From Siphonodentalium dalli (Eukaryota; Mollusca; Scaphopoda; Gadilida; Siphonodentaliidae), in assembly GCA_032622095.1 (NCBI GenBank), contig CP136062.1:157228875-157292874 (forward strand): 64,000 nt of DNA. The letters are read 5' to 3'. The translations under genes and the position numbers were made by a program. Shown here one piece after another: positions 21,440-32,435 of this stretch; the first letter of the stretch is position 1, and every line of letters begins with the position of its first letter. A model generated the notes under the pieces. The model did not search any database and was not told the DNA's origin. It saw only the letters and a list, made by a program, of their open reading frames with translations.

Positions 21440-22962
21440 ATGTTGTTGTTGTTGTTGTTACGATACGTGGACCATCGAATCTGATTATGTATCTTTAATA
21501 ATAAACTTCATGGCAAATCAGGGGGGTGGAAAAAGTGTTTTCCGGGCACGAATGCCGGGGTGGGTGGGTGATTGATAGGACTAACAAATTTTTTTTCCGC
21601 AACTCAAAAATATTTTTCCTGCAAGTCTTTTTGACTGTTTTTGCAATGAGTTTGGCTTAAAACACATCTATATGTCAATATTAACATAAATGACAAATTT
21701 CATGATGATCAGACAAACAGTATAGCCTGTAGCCCATGCTAATGGATTGAATTTTGAAATCCATGATGGCTGCTGGCCATGTTTTTTTTTACCAAATGAC
21801 CCCAAAATGACTTGTTCATATTTACATGTCAATGTTAACATCCATGACTAATAGTATTCACAGAAATTCATATACAGCTGTTTACAGTGAAATCTCCCGC
21901 AAATCTCTGTTTTAGTGTTAAAAGGGGGGTGGGTGTCCAAAAATGGTCGGAAAAAACTGCAGAAAACGGAAACAAATTTGGACGGGGGGGGGGGGGGGGG
22001 TCCCAACAAGGGTCGAAAGTAAAAAATCAGCATACGTGCCTGCAAATTTTTTACGACTCCCCCTGGGCAAATGACGAAATAGTGAACCATAACTGTGATG
22101 CTGGTAGGGCAAACTTGATGGTGTCAATAAACAAAAATAGCGTTAAGTTTTCTAAAGTTGCCATTTTCGATTCTTTTGCAAATTTGCGCGAATGAAGTGT
22201 ATTTTACCCGTGTATCCACGCCATATACTCAAGCAATGCACATGCGACGTTTTGCTTGTGTATTGTGACATTGTGTATGTATCCAAGGCATTCCATTGCA
22301 CGATGAGACGTGATTGTAAAATTTTATGGGAACATCATTTGCTAACATTCGGACTTAACACTGAAATTAATAGTCTATATTGCCGAGTTTCTGTTTGGGT
22401 CATTTGTCACGAAAGTTGGTCAACGGCGGATATGTGCGCTCTTTATATCTTGGATTTTGCATATTAATTTTCGCTTTCGGTATTTTTCTTGTACATTTAG
22501 ATAGATCTCAGTATACAGTGAATTAAACGCCCCTGTATTCTAATCACACAGCGACGGCGTACATGTCCATAAAACAACAACAGATACGGGCGACCGATCG
22601 GCTAAACACGCGGCATGGGGATATACTGGCGGTGTCTTGTCGTTACTAAAGAATGAACGATCTTTGCTTGTGCATATCACCTGGATACACATGTGCGGAA
22701 TACACAAACATCGCACACCTCACCAACGATGCATATAAGACATTACAAAAGATAATTATATATTATACAAAAGTTTACATATGGCTCGTTTTTGTTGATG
22801 ATTTTGACCATAATAAAGGTGTCTAATTCTGTCGATCTGCAATCAGCAGCGCGATTACATACCATTTTAGTAGCATTAGTTTGTCCCACCTGCATTGTAG
22901 TTAATTATCAGGACCACTTAATTAGGGGAAATTAACCATGACCACATTAACAAGGGAATATT
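20651..22962. other. Intron sequence with GTT microsatellite and G-rich dispersed repeat
   Basis: A (GTT)n repeat with GAT interruptions occupies about 21398-21460. From 21520 to 22060 the text is a dispersed repeat type rich in GGGGGTGGG and TTTTTCCGG, with a long G run at 21984-22000; similar G-rich text recurs at 36465-36680. No gene is visible in the remainder. Confidence 0.5.
21398..21460. repeat. (GTT)n microsatellite
   Basis: About 20 GTT triplets with three GAT interruptions. Confidence 0.9.
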
Positions 22963-22968
22963 AACCGG

Positions 22969-23317
22969 GCAACATATCCTAGCGCAAATACGCAATCGAC
23001 CTATAATGTGAAATAGGTACACAATTTGATTCTGACATAATCCGATATGTAGTCACACTCGTTATTTCGTTTTATGGCGAGGACCACAGTGAAAACACAT
23101 GTTAAAGAGCGTATGCCTGAAAAGTCGTTGGATTATTTGTGTCATTGTCCTCACAGAATCGGTTTAGAATCGCCTCATTATGAGTCGATAGCGTGACTAA
23201 TATATTCTCATTTTTAGCACATTATGGACTAAACATTTGACAATTCTAAGAAGATTACCTACCTAAAACAATTTCTTTATAAGCAGATAATGTGCGATTT
23301 TTCGGGAGAACAGGCTG
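22969..23317. mobile_element. MITE family M6, intact copy with 6-bp target duplication AACCGG
   Basis: The 349-bp element is flanked by AACCGG at 22963-22968 and 23318-23323. It starts GCAACATATCCTAGCGC and ends TTCGGGAGAACAGGCTG; the reverse complement of the end resembles the start (TCTCCCGAAAAATCGC against TCCTAGCGCAAATACGC), an imperfect ~24-bp terminal inverted repeat. A second copy at 33326-37917, itself interrupted, has the same ends and is flanked by AATAAT on both sides. The element is noncoding. Confidence 0.8.
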
Positions 23318-23749
23318 AACCGGAACGGTTACGGGTGTCACATTCAAGAAGTTTGACACTTCGCGAGATCGCGGAAGAAAATAGACGTGAACTTCAACAA
23401 AGTAATGCTTACAAAAAACTCAACGTGGCTTAATACTAGATAGGTGCATCATAACAACGATATTTTCGCTAAAAAGTAATATAGAAATTGTGGAAGTTTG
23501 TAATATCACGGAATGTAAATAGACAACATAATAATCACCGTGCAAATAAGTTCATATTGGACGGATATATTAAAATAGTTCAGTGAAATAGCCCTTAGTG
23601 AACTTATACACACCATGCCGTTGAATGGCGCGGGACGCAGTGATAACACGTTATTAAGAGCGTGATTCTCATGAGTCGTGTCGACGAAAAAATGTAGATT
23701 AAATAAGGCCAATATGGGCTTATTTTGTCAACATGCATTCTTAAATATC
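23318..23749. repeat. Fragment related to MITE family M6
   Basis: About 23535-23725 carries family text (CCGTTGAATGGCGCGGG, TTAAGAGCGTGA, GTCGACGAAAAAA, AATATGGGCTTATTTT) that recurs at 27000-27220 and, in reverse orientation, at 50450-50560. The ends are not defined. Confidence 0.5.
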
Positions 23750-24090
23750 TTGGAGTACCTACGTAGGTACTGAGTTGTGTCCCAGGGGAGTACCTAATTG
23801 TTGGTACTCTAGAGTACCTACCAAATATTTAGGTACTCTGTAGTACCTATATCTATAGGTCATCTGGAGTACCAATATTTAGGTTATCTGGATTACCTAT
23901 ATTTAGGTTCTCTGGAGTACCTGTCCAGGCATTATGCACATTCTTAAAACAATAGGTACTTCAGAGTACCTACATAGGCACTGAACTTGTCCCGTGGGGA
24001 GCACCAAATTATCTGTAGTACAAAATATTTAGGTACTAGCAATTTGGTACTTCAGAGAACCAAATATATAGGTACTATGTGGAGAACCTG
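23750..24090. repeat. Degenerate tandem array of GTAC-containing palindromes
   Basis: About a dozen units with the core TAGGTACTCTGGAGTACCTA and AT-rich spacers of variable length. Each core is close to its own reverse complement. Related units reappear at 26508-26615. It does not have the constant spacers or identical repeats of a CRISPR array. Confidence 0.7.
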
Positions 24091-24459
24091 CCCAGATACC
24101 AAGCACTCGAAATTACGAAAAATGGCAGACGGCAAATTTAACAATGTGACATGTTAGATTCCAAATGATGCTACGTTATTTAAACATCGAATTAAGTACA
24201 AAACCACGATCGAGGTTCTTCGAGATCATGTTATCAGTTACATGGAACTCCCTTGCATAGTGCAAAATGAAATAATCCGAATTATATTATTGTTATTAGT
24301 ATAGAACCTTGATCGTGTTTTTTTGTATTTAATTCAAGGTTTAATATCTCGATTTCAGGATTTCCCTGAATTTTTCCCTGCATGTGAAGTAAAATTTGTC
24401 TGAATGACTAAAATAATCGTCCAAATTTCTTAATTTGTGTGCAATAATTTTAAAGTAAA

Positions 24460-25390
24460 CATTATAAATCAAACATCTTAAACAGGTCTGGGTGAAACCC
24501 CAATCGATCTATAATAGCCCGATAAATAAAAAACTACCTTGCGATAAATCACAAACATTTGCGAATCGCAAACTACTTTGCAATAAAAATATGCGATTTA
24601 GTGCAACGGTTTTCGATTGATCACAATTGTTTGCAATAAATCGCAATGGTTTGTGATTTATCACAGGTGTATTTTTATGCGTTCGCACTAATGGGCTTGA
24701 AGCGTATAAATATAAATATAAGTCAGACATATTCAACAGGTCTGGGTGAACCAGCAATCGATCTATAATATCACGGTCGTGCTAAAATAGACCGATCAGT
24801 CTTTCACAGCCAGCATGCATGTGGGATAAGGGGAGCAAACTTTTGCAATAAATCTCAAACATCTTTTAGATAACTCTCAGACTACATGTACGTACTGGGT
24901 GACTATATTTTGCGATTTATCGCAAAGATATTTCAGATTTGTTGCAAAAGTATTTTGGCGCTAATGAGCTTCTGTGTAAACATTATAAATTAGACATCTT
25001 AAAAACAGGTCTGAGTGAACAACCTATTAATCTATAATTGCCGGGTCGGGCTAAAATAGACCGATCGGTCTTTCATAGCCAGCATGCATATGGGATAAGG
25101 GGAGCAAACCTTTGCGATAAATCCCAAAACAACTTTGCAATAAATCACAAGCATCTTTGCGATAACACGCAAACCTTTCCAATAAATTTCAAACATCTTT
25201 GCGATAAATCGCAAAATGAGAATATTCAAAATAAATATATGTAAATATTCAAAGAAACAGAATTTCAATAGTAAAGAAATTTAGAGTTCCCTCTCTTACA
25301 ACAGTGAGCGATGTGCCAGGAAGACCGATCGGTCTATTTTAGCCCGATCAGGATATTATAGTTAATCTGTGGTTCACTCAGACCTTTCTT
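24460..25390. mobile_element. TIR element with 22-bp minisatellite of a GCGATAAATCGC palindrome
   Basis: About 70 bp at 25008-25078 (CAGGTCTGAGTGAAC ... AGACCGATCGGTCTTTC) is repeated inverted at 25318-25387. Two further direct copies of this end precede it, at about 24482 and 24735, so the block holds three partial units. Between the ends, 22-bp units with consensus TTTGCGATAAATCRCAAACA are tandem. Their core TTTGCGAT-AA-ATCGCAAA is an imperfect palindrome. Noncoding; superfamily not assigned. Confidence 0.7.
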
Positions 25391-26507
25391 TATACCATAA
25401 TAAATATCGCGTAACTAGTATGTAATTGTGATAGTTCCTAAGCTGCATTATGTGAACAAAGCCAAAGTCTGTTCCAGAACCTGTTGTAAAGTATGTACCG
25501 GTACATGTAAAAAGCGTGCGATAAGCAAAATACTCCACAATGGGGAGACCACACTATTGAACATTGGTTAATTAAAACTGGCACCATGTTGTCCTCGCCA
25601 CAAGAATCACTATCCCAAACAAAAAAACGCCACGGCGTTGAGTGTTTTGCTTATCGTACACTTCCGATGTACTGTATCGGTCGGTATATGAACAAACAAA
25701 CAGAGCTCACACAAAGAGAGTTTATTGTATTTAATATATAATCCAGTTTGGTACAGCCATAGTGAATAAATTATTCTCCATCGTCCTTTGTACAGGTACT
25801 TGTATGTCGTAGCCATTAAACTTGTGACTGACTCATGAGTCATGACTGATCTGTGACGTCATAATTCTGACAAATTTATACATTGATGTATGTCTCGTAA
25901 TCCTTGTCACCAGTGGTTGACTCTTGTGAGTTAATTGTGCCGTTTTTAATATTGTGAAACTTAAGTATCTGTCTTTTGATATTCACAATACTGTCGTGCA
26001 TGTCACGTGTAACCCCACTGCACTCAATGACTCAGCATGCTGCTGCTTGAATTTGGTCTGTCTCAGTTCACTGACAATTGCTGCTCTCTTGCAGATGAAA
26101 ATATCAATGATTAGCGCCCGTTAATTTCCGGAGGTTATAACATCATGTCTCGTTCATATACAAAGATAATCCACACAGTGCTAATAATATTCCAGGTTAT
26201 TAAGAAGCAAGTTAGGTCCAATTTCACACAACAAAATATGTTGATAAATTTCCGAGAAGTTCACTTCCGTATTCTTAAATACCTCCAGCCAGAGAACAGC
26301 GTACCTAATTGGGCAGACGCTACAGCATGTAAGCCGAGGCCGAGTGCGATTCCAACCTAAAATGTGTAAGCCTGCTATTAGTTTGTGTCTTCCGTCCATT
26401 TTTATATACCGTAGAAAACTCAATCGCCTCATGTGGCCGGACGCCGCCATGTTTTCGTGAATTGTATCGTGCATCACGTGATGCAATCACGTGGGTCACC
26501 TTTTGGT
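25391..26507. other. Intron sequence without a recognised feature
   Basis: No long frame or repeat stands out. Short frames at 25610-25843 and 26145-26486 show no family motif. Confidence 0.4.
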
Positions 26508-26615
26508 TCCGAGATCGGCTAGTACCAAATGCTTTGGTATTATGTCAATATATAGAACCTAACCCTTCTCGGTACCTATTGCTTAGGTACTAAAAGACAT
26601 ATAGGTACTGAAGGA
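26508..26615. repeat. Second, shorter patch of GTAC palindromic repeats
   Basis: Four units resembling those at 23750-24090 (AGTACCAAATGCTTTGGTA, TCGGTACC, TAGGTACTAAAAG, TAGGTACTGAAG). Confidence 0.55.
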
Positions 26616-26869
26616 CCTATACGGATTATTATATCTGAGAGTGTATCCTCTTGTAAATAGGTTTGTATGGGAACTAAATATTCATATATGTTCATATTAA
26701 ACTTGTATGATTATGAAATAAGAACATATAGCGCAGATATACTCTTATTTTGAATTGAATAAAACGCATATATAACTATTTTGATCGTGTCCCATTTAAG
26801 TTCATATAGACCGTAATTCATATTTAAATAATGCATATCAAGTGCTTCTTTTGTGTGTTTTGTAATACG

Positions 26870-27425
26870 TTTTATATGAGCTTATTTTCGGGAGAGCAGG
26901 CTGATTTCGAATGGAACTGGTCCCACATTGGACTGTTTTAAAAACCGCGTATTGTTAGGCCGCATATCAACATATCCTCATGCAAATTGGTTCATATTGA
27001 ACGTATCTAAAGCAATACAAATACCCCCATGTTGGCGTTAATTGAGTAACGCTCTATATGGACGTAATTGGGGCACGAAAACAGTCGTGTCTAAAATAAG
27101 ACCATAATGAGCATATACCCGTTATTCCGTTGAATAGCGCGGGCCGCAGTGAAATCACATTATAAAGACTGAATCTGGTAAGTTGTGTCGATGAAAAAAG
27201 TTAAAATTAAATAATGCCAATATGTGCGTGTTTCGTATGGGGTGCGTCGAAAACGCCCAATACGGACGTATTTGTAATATGAATACGCTCAAATACGACT
27301 GTTTTCGTGTCGATTTACGTTCAAATAGAGCGCAATTCAGATTCAACAAGGCCTATATTCGTGTTTTTGGGGTTCAGAAATATGTTCAATATGAGCGTAT
27401 TTGCAAGAGAACAGGCTGCACATAT
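26870..27425. mobile_element. Degenerate copies of MITE family M6
   Basis: Terminal text of the family appears three times: TTTTCGGGAGAGCAGGCTG (26886), AACATATCCTCATGCAAATT (26979) and GTATTTGCAAGAGAACAGGCTG-like text ending at 27418. This implies at least two overlapping or nested copies. Body text such as CGTTGAATAGCGCGGGCCGC is shared with 23535-23725. Boundaries are approximate. Confidence 0.55.
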
Positions 27426-27659
27426 AGCGTATATTGAGGTTAAATAATGCCAATATCAGCTGATGTTGAAATAATGATGCATATTCATATGGCTCCCCAG
27501 TCTACGATTTAAGCTTACTGATAAACGCGCATAGTATGTATGTATCTCAGGCTGTAACTGTTGGCTGTGTTATCTCCTTTAATGTTTGTCTCCCGGGAAT
27601 AGGGGTCTATATAGATGAGCGGTATCCACCCGTAACCAATAATTGTACCAAAATAGGGT

Positions 27660-27741
27660 TGGGTAAGTTATAAGTTATTCACCAATGTATATTATTCTGT
27701 ACATTATATGTTATATTCAGAATTCACCCTTATAGAATATA
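27660..27741. repeat. 33-bp minisatellite, left segment
   Basis: Units of the type TTATCTTCAGGATTCACCCTTCCATATTATAAG. This segment is cut at ATA|TA by the Helitron-like array and resumes at 31195. Confidence 0.65.
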
Positions 27742-30548
27742 CTAGCAGGTTAGCCCGCTACTGGCGGCAATCGTCAGAAACATGACAATTAAAAAAAAAA
27801 ATATTAATTTTTTTAATTTATTTTTACTTTATTTATTTTTTTATTTTTTATTTTTTTTCAATGAGTTAATTGTGCCTTTTGAATTTTTTTATTTTATTTT
27901 TTGTTTTTCAATTTTACCCGGTCGGGGTCACAATTTAACCCGTCCATGACACTTCCCGTGGGTAGAAAGTTTGAGCTCAATCGGTTCGAGTCTATAAAGG
28001 ACACACACATATATATCATTTGTGGGTACCGGTTTCAATGTGAAGATCACCTCGGGCGGTAAAACTGACCCGATGAAAATGTCCCCCGTTCCTAGGAAGC
28101 CCTAAGTACGTAATAATCACACAACACGCTCATGTCTGGATACAGTCACGCTCACGTGTGGACCCAGACGTAAGAATCACATTACACGCATACGCTATTT
28201 ATCAACGACACTGCGGATACGAACGCTCTTTAACTATCAACGCGATTAACCCCACAGTGCAAAGGACGGTCATTTTTGTGACTGAGAGTGGAGAACGGGT
28301 GCTCGGAGCTTCTCCAAAACGGAGCGACGACCGTTCCCCGTGTTTTTTACCCTTAGATGGGAAGTTTGGTCTCGATCGGTACTGCCGTTTTCGATTCTAT
28401 AAGTATATATATAGACATATACGGAAGTCTCAAAATATATAGTAGACTAGCAGGTTAGCCCGCCACTGGCGCAATCGTCAGAAACTGGAAATCGGCTCAG
28501 CGGATTCCGAGATATGAGTTCAAGGTCATTTGAAGGTCAATGTCACGCCGCACGGGCAAACGGATAGGCCCATGTTACTCCACGGGTCAAACTACACCAA
28601 CACCCAAAAAATGGTGGAAATCGGCCCAGCCGATACCGATATACAGGTTTCAAGGTCATTTGAACGGTCAAGGTCACGCCGTACGGACATCCGGATGTGA
28701 CGAAATTGCTCGGCGCCTCAAACTACCCCCACACAACAAATTCGGTGGAAATCGGTTCAGCGGATCCCGAGATATGAGTTCAAGGTCATGGGTTTGACGG
28801 TCAATGTCACGTCGCACGGGCTCGAAAACGCCGCGACGACGCGTCCCGTGTGCTTTTAGCCTTAGATAGGAAGTTTGTCTCGATCGGTCTAGCCGTTTTC
28901 GATTCTATAAAGTATATACACACACATATACACACATATATATACGAAGTCTCAAAATATATAGTAGACTAACAGGTTAGCCCGCCACTGGCGGCAATCG
29001 TCAGAAACATGACAATTTTAAATGTTTTTAATTAATTTGTTTAATGAATTTTTAAAATAATTTTTTTTAATTGTGCCTTTTTAATTTTTTAATTTAATAT
29101 TGTGTTTTTCAATTTTATCCGATTTTTTTGGTTTTTCAATGAGTTAATTGTGCCTTTTTAATTTACTGGCCTTTTTAATAAAAAATTTTAATAAATTTTT
29201 TTAATTTAGTTTTTTTAATTTAGTTTTTTTGTTTTTCAATCAGTTAATTGTGCCTTTTTAATTTACTGGCTTTTTTAATTAATTTTTTTAATTAAATATT
29301 TCATTAATTTTTTTGTTTTTCAATTTGACCCGATTTGACCTTGAATTGATAATTTTCAAGGTCAAGGTCAGGTCGGGGTCACAATTTAACCCGTCTATGA
29401 CACTTTGAGCTCAATCGGTTCGAGTCTATAAAGGACACACACATATATATCATTTGTGGCTACTCGTTTCAAGGTGAAGTTCACCTCGGGCGGAAAAACT
29501 GAGCCGATGAAAATGTCCCCAGTTCCTAGGAAGCCCTAAGTACGTAAGAACCACACACAGAAGCGAGTTCCATTTCGAACGATAACGTAAACAAAAGCCG
29601 TATGCGAAATCCGAAGGGAATAAAGAGCGTTAACCGGTTACGAACCCAATTATGGAAGATATAAGGAGCGTTTAGCGTTATTGCGTTAAGCACTCCCGGC
29701 CAATGGCGATGACTGGGGAGTGGATAATGGGTGAAGCACCGGCTCGCGAATGATCGACGACCATTCCCGTGGATTTTTACCCTTAAATAGGAAGTTTGAG
29801 GTCAATCGGTCCAGCCGTTTTCGAGTCTATAAAGGACAAACACATATATTTATATATATACGTAGTTCTCAAAATATATAGTAGACTAGCAGGTTAGCCC
29901 GCCACTGGCGTGGTTCGTCTCATGGCTTTGTTCGAAAAAGAAATTGCAACAGCTTCCGAGACACGTATGCTGCATTTCGTCGAAATCCGCGAGTTTTACC
30001 CGATTTGACCTTGAATTGATAATGTTCAAGGTCAAGGTCAGGTCGGGGTCACAATTTAATCCGTCCATGACACTTCCCGCACAAAAGTACCCGTAGGTAG
30101 CAAGTTTGAGCTCAATCGGTTCGAGTCTATAAAGGACACACACATATATATCATTTGTGGGTACCCGTTTCAAGGTGAAGATCACCTCGGGCGGAAAAAC
30201 TGACCCAATGAAAATCTCCCCCGTTCGTAGGAAGCCCTATACACAACACGCTGGATACAGTCTGGATACAGTCTGGATACAGTCACGCTCCTGGATCCAG
30301 ACAGAATAATCACATTATACGTACACGCTCGTTATCGACGACACTGCGGATACGAACGCTCTTTAACTATCAACGCGATTAACCCCATAGTGCCATTTTT
30401 GTGACTGGGAGTGGAGAATGGGTGTTGGGAGCTTCTCCAAAACGCCGCGACGACCATTCCCGTGTGTTTTTACCCTTAGCTAAAAAGTTTGGTCTCGATC
30501 GGTTCAGCCGTTTTCGATTCTATAATATATATATATATATATATATAG

Positions 30549-30587
<39 letters not shown>

Positions 30588-31194
30588 CGTAGTTCTCAAA
30601 ATATATAGTAGACTAGCAGGTTAGACCGCCACTGGCGTGGTTCGTCTCATGGCTTTGTTCGAAAAATCAATTGCAACAGCTTCCGAGACACGTATGCTGC
30701 ACCTAGGTGTAAAATTCGCCAGTTTTACTCGATTTGACCTTGAATTGATCATTTTCAAGGTCAAGGTCAGGTCTGGGTCACAATTTAACCCGTCCATAGC
30801 AAGTTTGAGCTCAATCGGTTCGTGTCTATAAAGGACACACACACATATATATCATTTGTGGGTACCCGTTTCAAGGTGAAGATCACCTCGGGCGGAAAAA
30901 CTGACCCGATGAAAATCTCCCCCGTTCATCGGAAGCCCTAATTACGTAAGAATCACACAACACGCTGACGTCTGGATACGGTCACGCTGGCGTGTGGATC
31001 CAGACGTAAGAATCACATTATACGCATACGCTCTTTATCAACGACACTGTGGATACGAACGCTCTTTAACTAACAACGCGATTAAAAGTGCCGGAGCTTC
31101 TCCAAAAACGTTGTTTTACCCTTAGATGGGAAGTTTGGTCTCGATTATATATATATAACCACATATATACGGAAATCTCAAAATATATAGTAGA
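27742..31194 (-). mobile_element. Head-to-tail array of five Helitron-like elements
   Basis: On the minus strand each unit starts TCTACTATATATTTTGAGA and ends with a hairpin (CCGCCA-G-TGGCGG), nine bases, then CTAG. The units are 31194-30613, 30612-29886, 29885-28969, 28968-28447 and 28446-27742 (582, 727, 917, 522 and 705 bp). Each unit's 3' CTAG directly abuts the next unit's 5' TC; one internal end is mutated to TTAG. The outer flanks read A before the first TC and T after the last CTAG, the A/T target typical of Helitrons. No Rep/helicase gene is present, so the units are non-autonomous. Internal text includes AT runs (30520-30590) and poly(A)/poly(T)-like tracts (27790-27920, 29020-29330). 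Confidence 0.8.
30520..30592. repeat. (AT)n microsatellite in a Helitron-like unit
   Basis: About 70 bp of AT dinucleotides with one GC interruption, near the 5' end (minus strand) of the fourth unit in coordinate order. Confidence 0.9.
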
Positions 31195-31459
31195 TAAGTT
31201 ATCTTCATGTTGCATCCTTCCATAGTATATGTTATCTTCAGGATTCATCCTTCCACATATAAGTTGTCATCATGATTCGTCCTTCGATATTACAAGTTAT
31301 CTTCAGGATTCACCATTCCATATTATAAGTTGTAATCATGATTCACCCTTCGGTATTATAAGTTATCATCGATATTAACCGTTCCATATTTTAATTATCT
31401 TCATGATTGACGCTGCCATATTGGATGTTATCTTCAGAATTCACACTTCCATATTATAA
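31195..31459. repeat. 33-bp minisatellite, middle segment
   Basis: About eight units of TTATCTTCAGGATTCACCCTTCCATATTATAAG with substitutions, continuing the segment at 27660-27741 beyond the Helitron-like array. Confidence 0.85.
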
Positions 31460-31601
31460 GTTACGGGACGCTTAGTGTTCGGATATGGTGTCATGTGAGG
31501 CGAAGTGAGATCAATTATAAGGTGAGGCCGTAGGCCGAGCCTAATATTGATCTCGCTGAGCCTCACATGACACCATATCCGACCACTAAGCGTCCCGTAA
31601 C
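31460..31601. mobile_element. Hairpin MITE-like element 3
   Basis: The 142-bp inverted repeat begins GTTACGGGACGCTTAGTG and ends with its complement. The arms run about 55 bp with few mismatches around a GC-rich loop (GAGGCCGTAGGCCGAGCC). It interrupts the 33-bp minisatellite. The GAGGCC/GGCC loop style resembles the hairpin at 10339-10474. Confidence 0.8.
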
Positions 31602-32104
31602 GTATTTATTATGTCAGTGGACAAAATCCAGCATATCCCTTTAATTAATCGTCGCTGTAATTTATTGTAATTTTGTAAGATAAAATGAATGTGTCGTCTA
31701 TCATCTATGGCCATTAACTTATGTAACATGTAACGTCACAGTGACGCGTCATGGGCGTTGAACGTCAACGCATTGAGTCAATGGCTAATTACCATAAGTA
31801 GGACAACTTGTTGAGTTTGATAGTTAATTTATGAGTCTTTAGAATTCCTCAAATATATCGCATGCATGTTTTGGTACATGGTACTATGTCTTTAAGTTCA
31901 CAGAAAATTATTTCCGACAGATATCCCCTTTCTTGGCGCCAAAATACACCAAAAATATCCCGAGGCGACTGAGTTTCTGAAAAAACAAGATGGCGGATAA
32001 GCACATAATATTGATTTCATATTAGGTCACCGACCTAATATGGGTTCATATACCGTCACTATATATCGACGCTGATTGGCTAATCGCATGAGCGGACATA
32101 ATAA
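31602..32104. other. Unique segment between minisatellite blocks with a 25-bp palindrome
   Basis: No gene. CATATTAGGTC and GACCTAATATG (32018-32042) form a near-perfect palindrome with a 3-bp centre. This segment may belong to the same insertion as the preceding hairpin. Confidence 0.45.
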
Positions 32105-32285
32105 AGTAAGTTATCTTCAGGGTTCACCCTTCCATATTATAAGTTATCTTCATAATTCACCCTTCCATAGTATAAGCTATATTCAGGGTTCATCCTGCCA
32201 TATTATAAGTTATCTTCATGATTCACCCTTCCATATTATAAGCTATCCTCATGATTCACCCGTTCATATTATAAGTTATCTTCGG
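32105..32285. repeat. 33-bp minisatellite, right segment
   Basis: About five units, each 33-34 bp. In one frame they read as an ISYLHDSPFH-type repeat, which is an artefact of a repeat length divisible by three. Confidence 0.85.
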
Positions 32286-32435
32286 TAATATCCGAGTACA
32301 TATATATTTGGTACCTATATGCATAATTTGAACCCGGATGCGGAGCCGACGGGTTAAAAAAGAGACATATAGGTGTTAAATCTCCATGTATTATTATGCT
32401 TATTAGCTGTGAATAACATATGTCGCAACACTCAC

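Larger units (their letters stand above)
19876..32435. other. Intron 1 of the host gene, 12.6 kb, composed largely of mobile DNA
   Basis: Bounded by the donor A|GTGAGT at 32436/32435 and the acceptor at 19876. Its contents are listed separately: hairpin MITE, microsatellites, MITE with a 6-bp duplication, GTAC array, TIR/minisatellite element, minisatellite and tandem Helitron-like array. No additional exon with good signals was recognised. Confidence 0.7.

Noticed and set aside
23750-24090. CRISPR-like array
   Set aside because: The repeats are imperfect palindromes with irregular, similar-to-each-other spacers, in eukaryotic intron DNA without cas genes.
32076-32288. Repetitive 70-codon frame (ISYLHDSPFH repeats)
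   Set aside because: It is a 33-bp minisatellite whose period happens to be divisible by three. The same repeat is interrupted and out of frame elsewhere.
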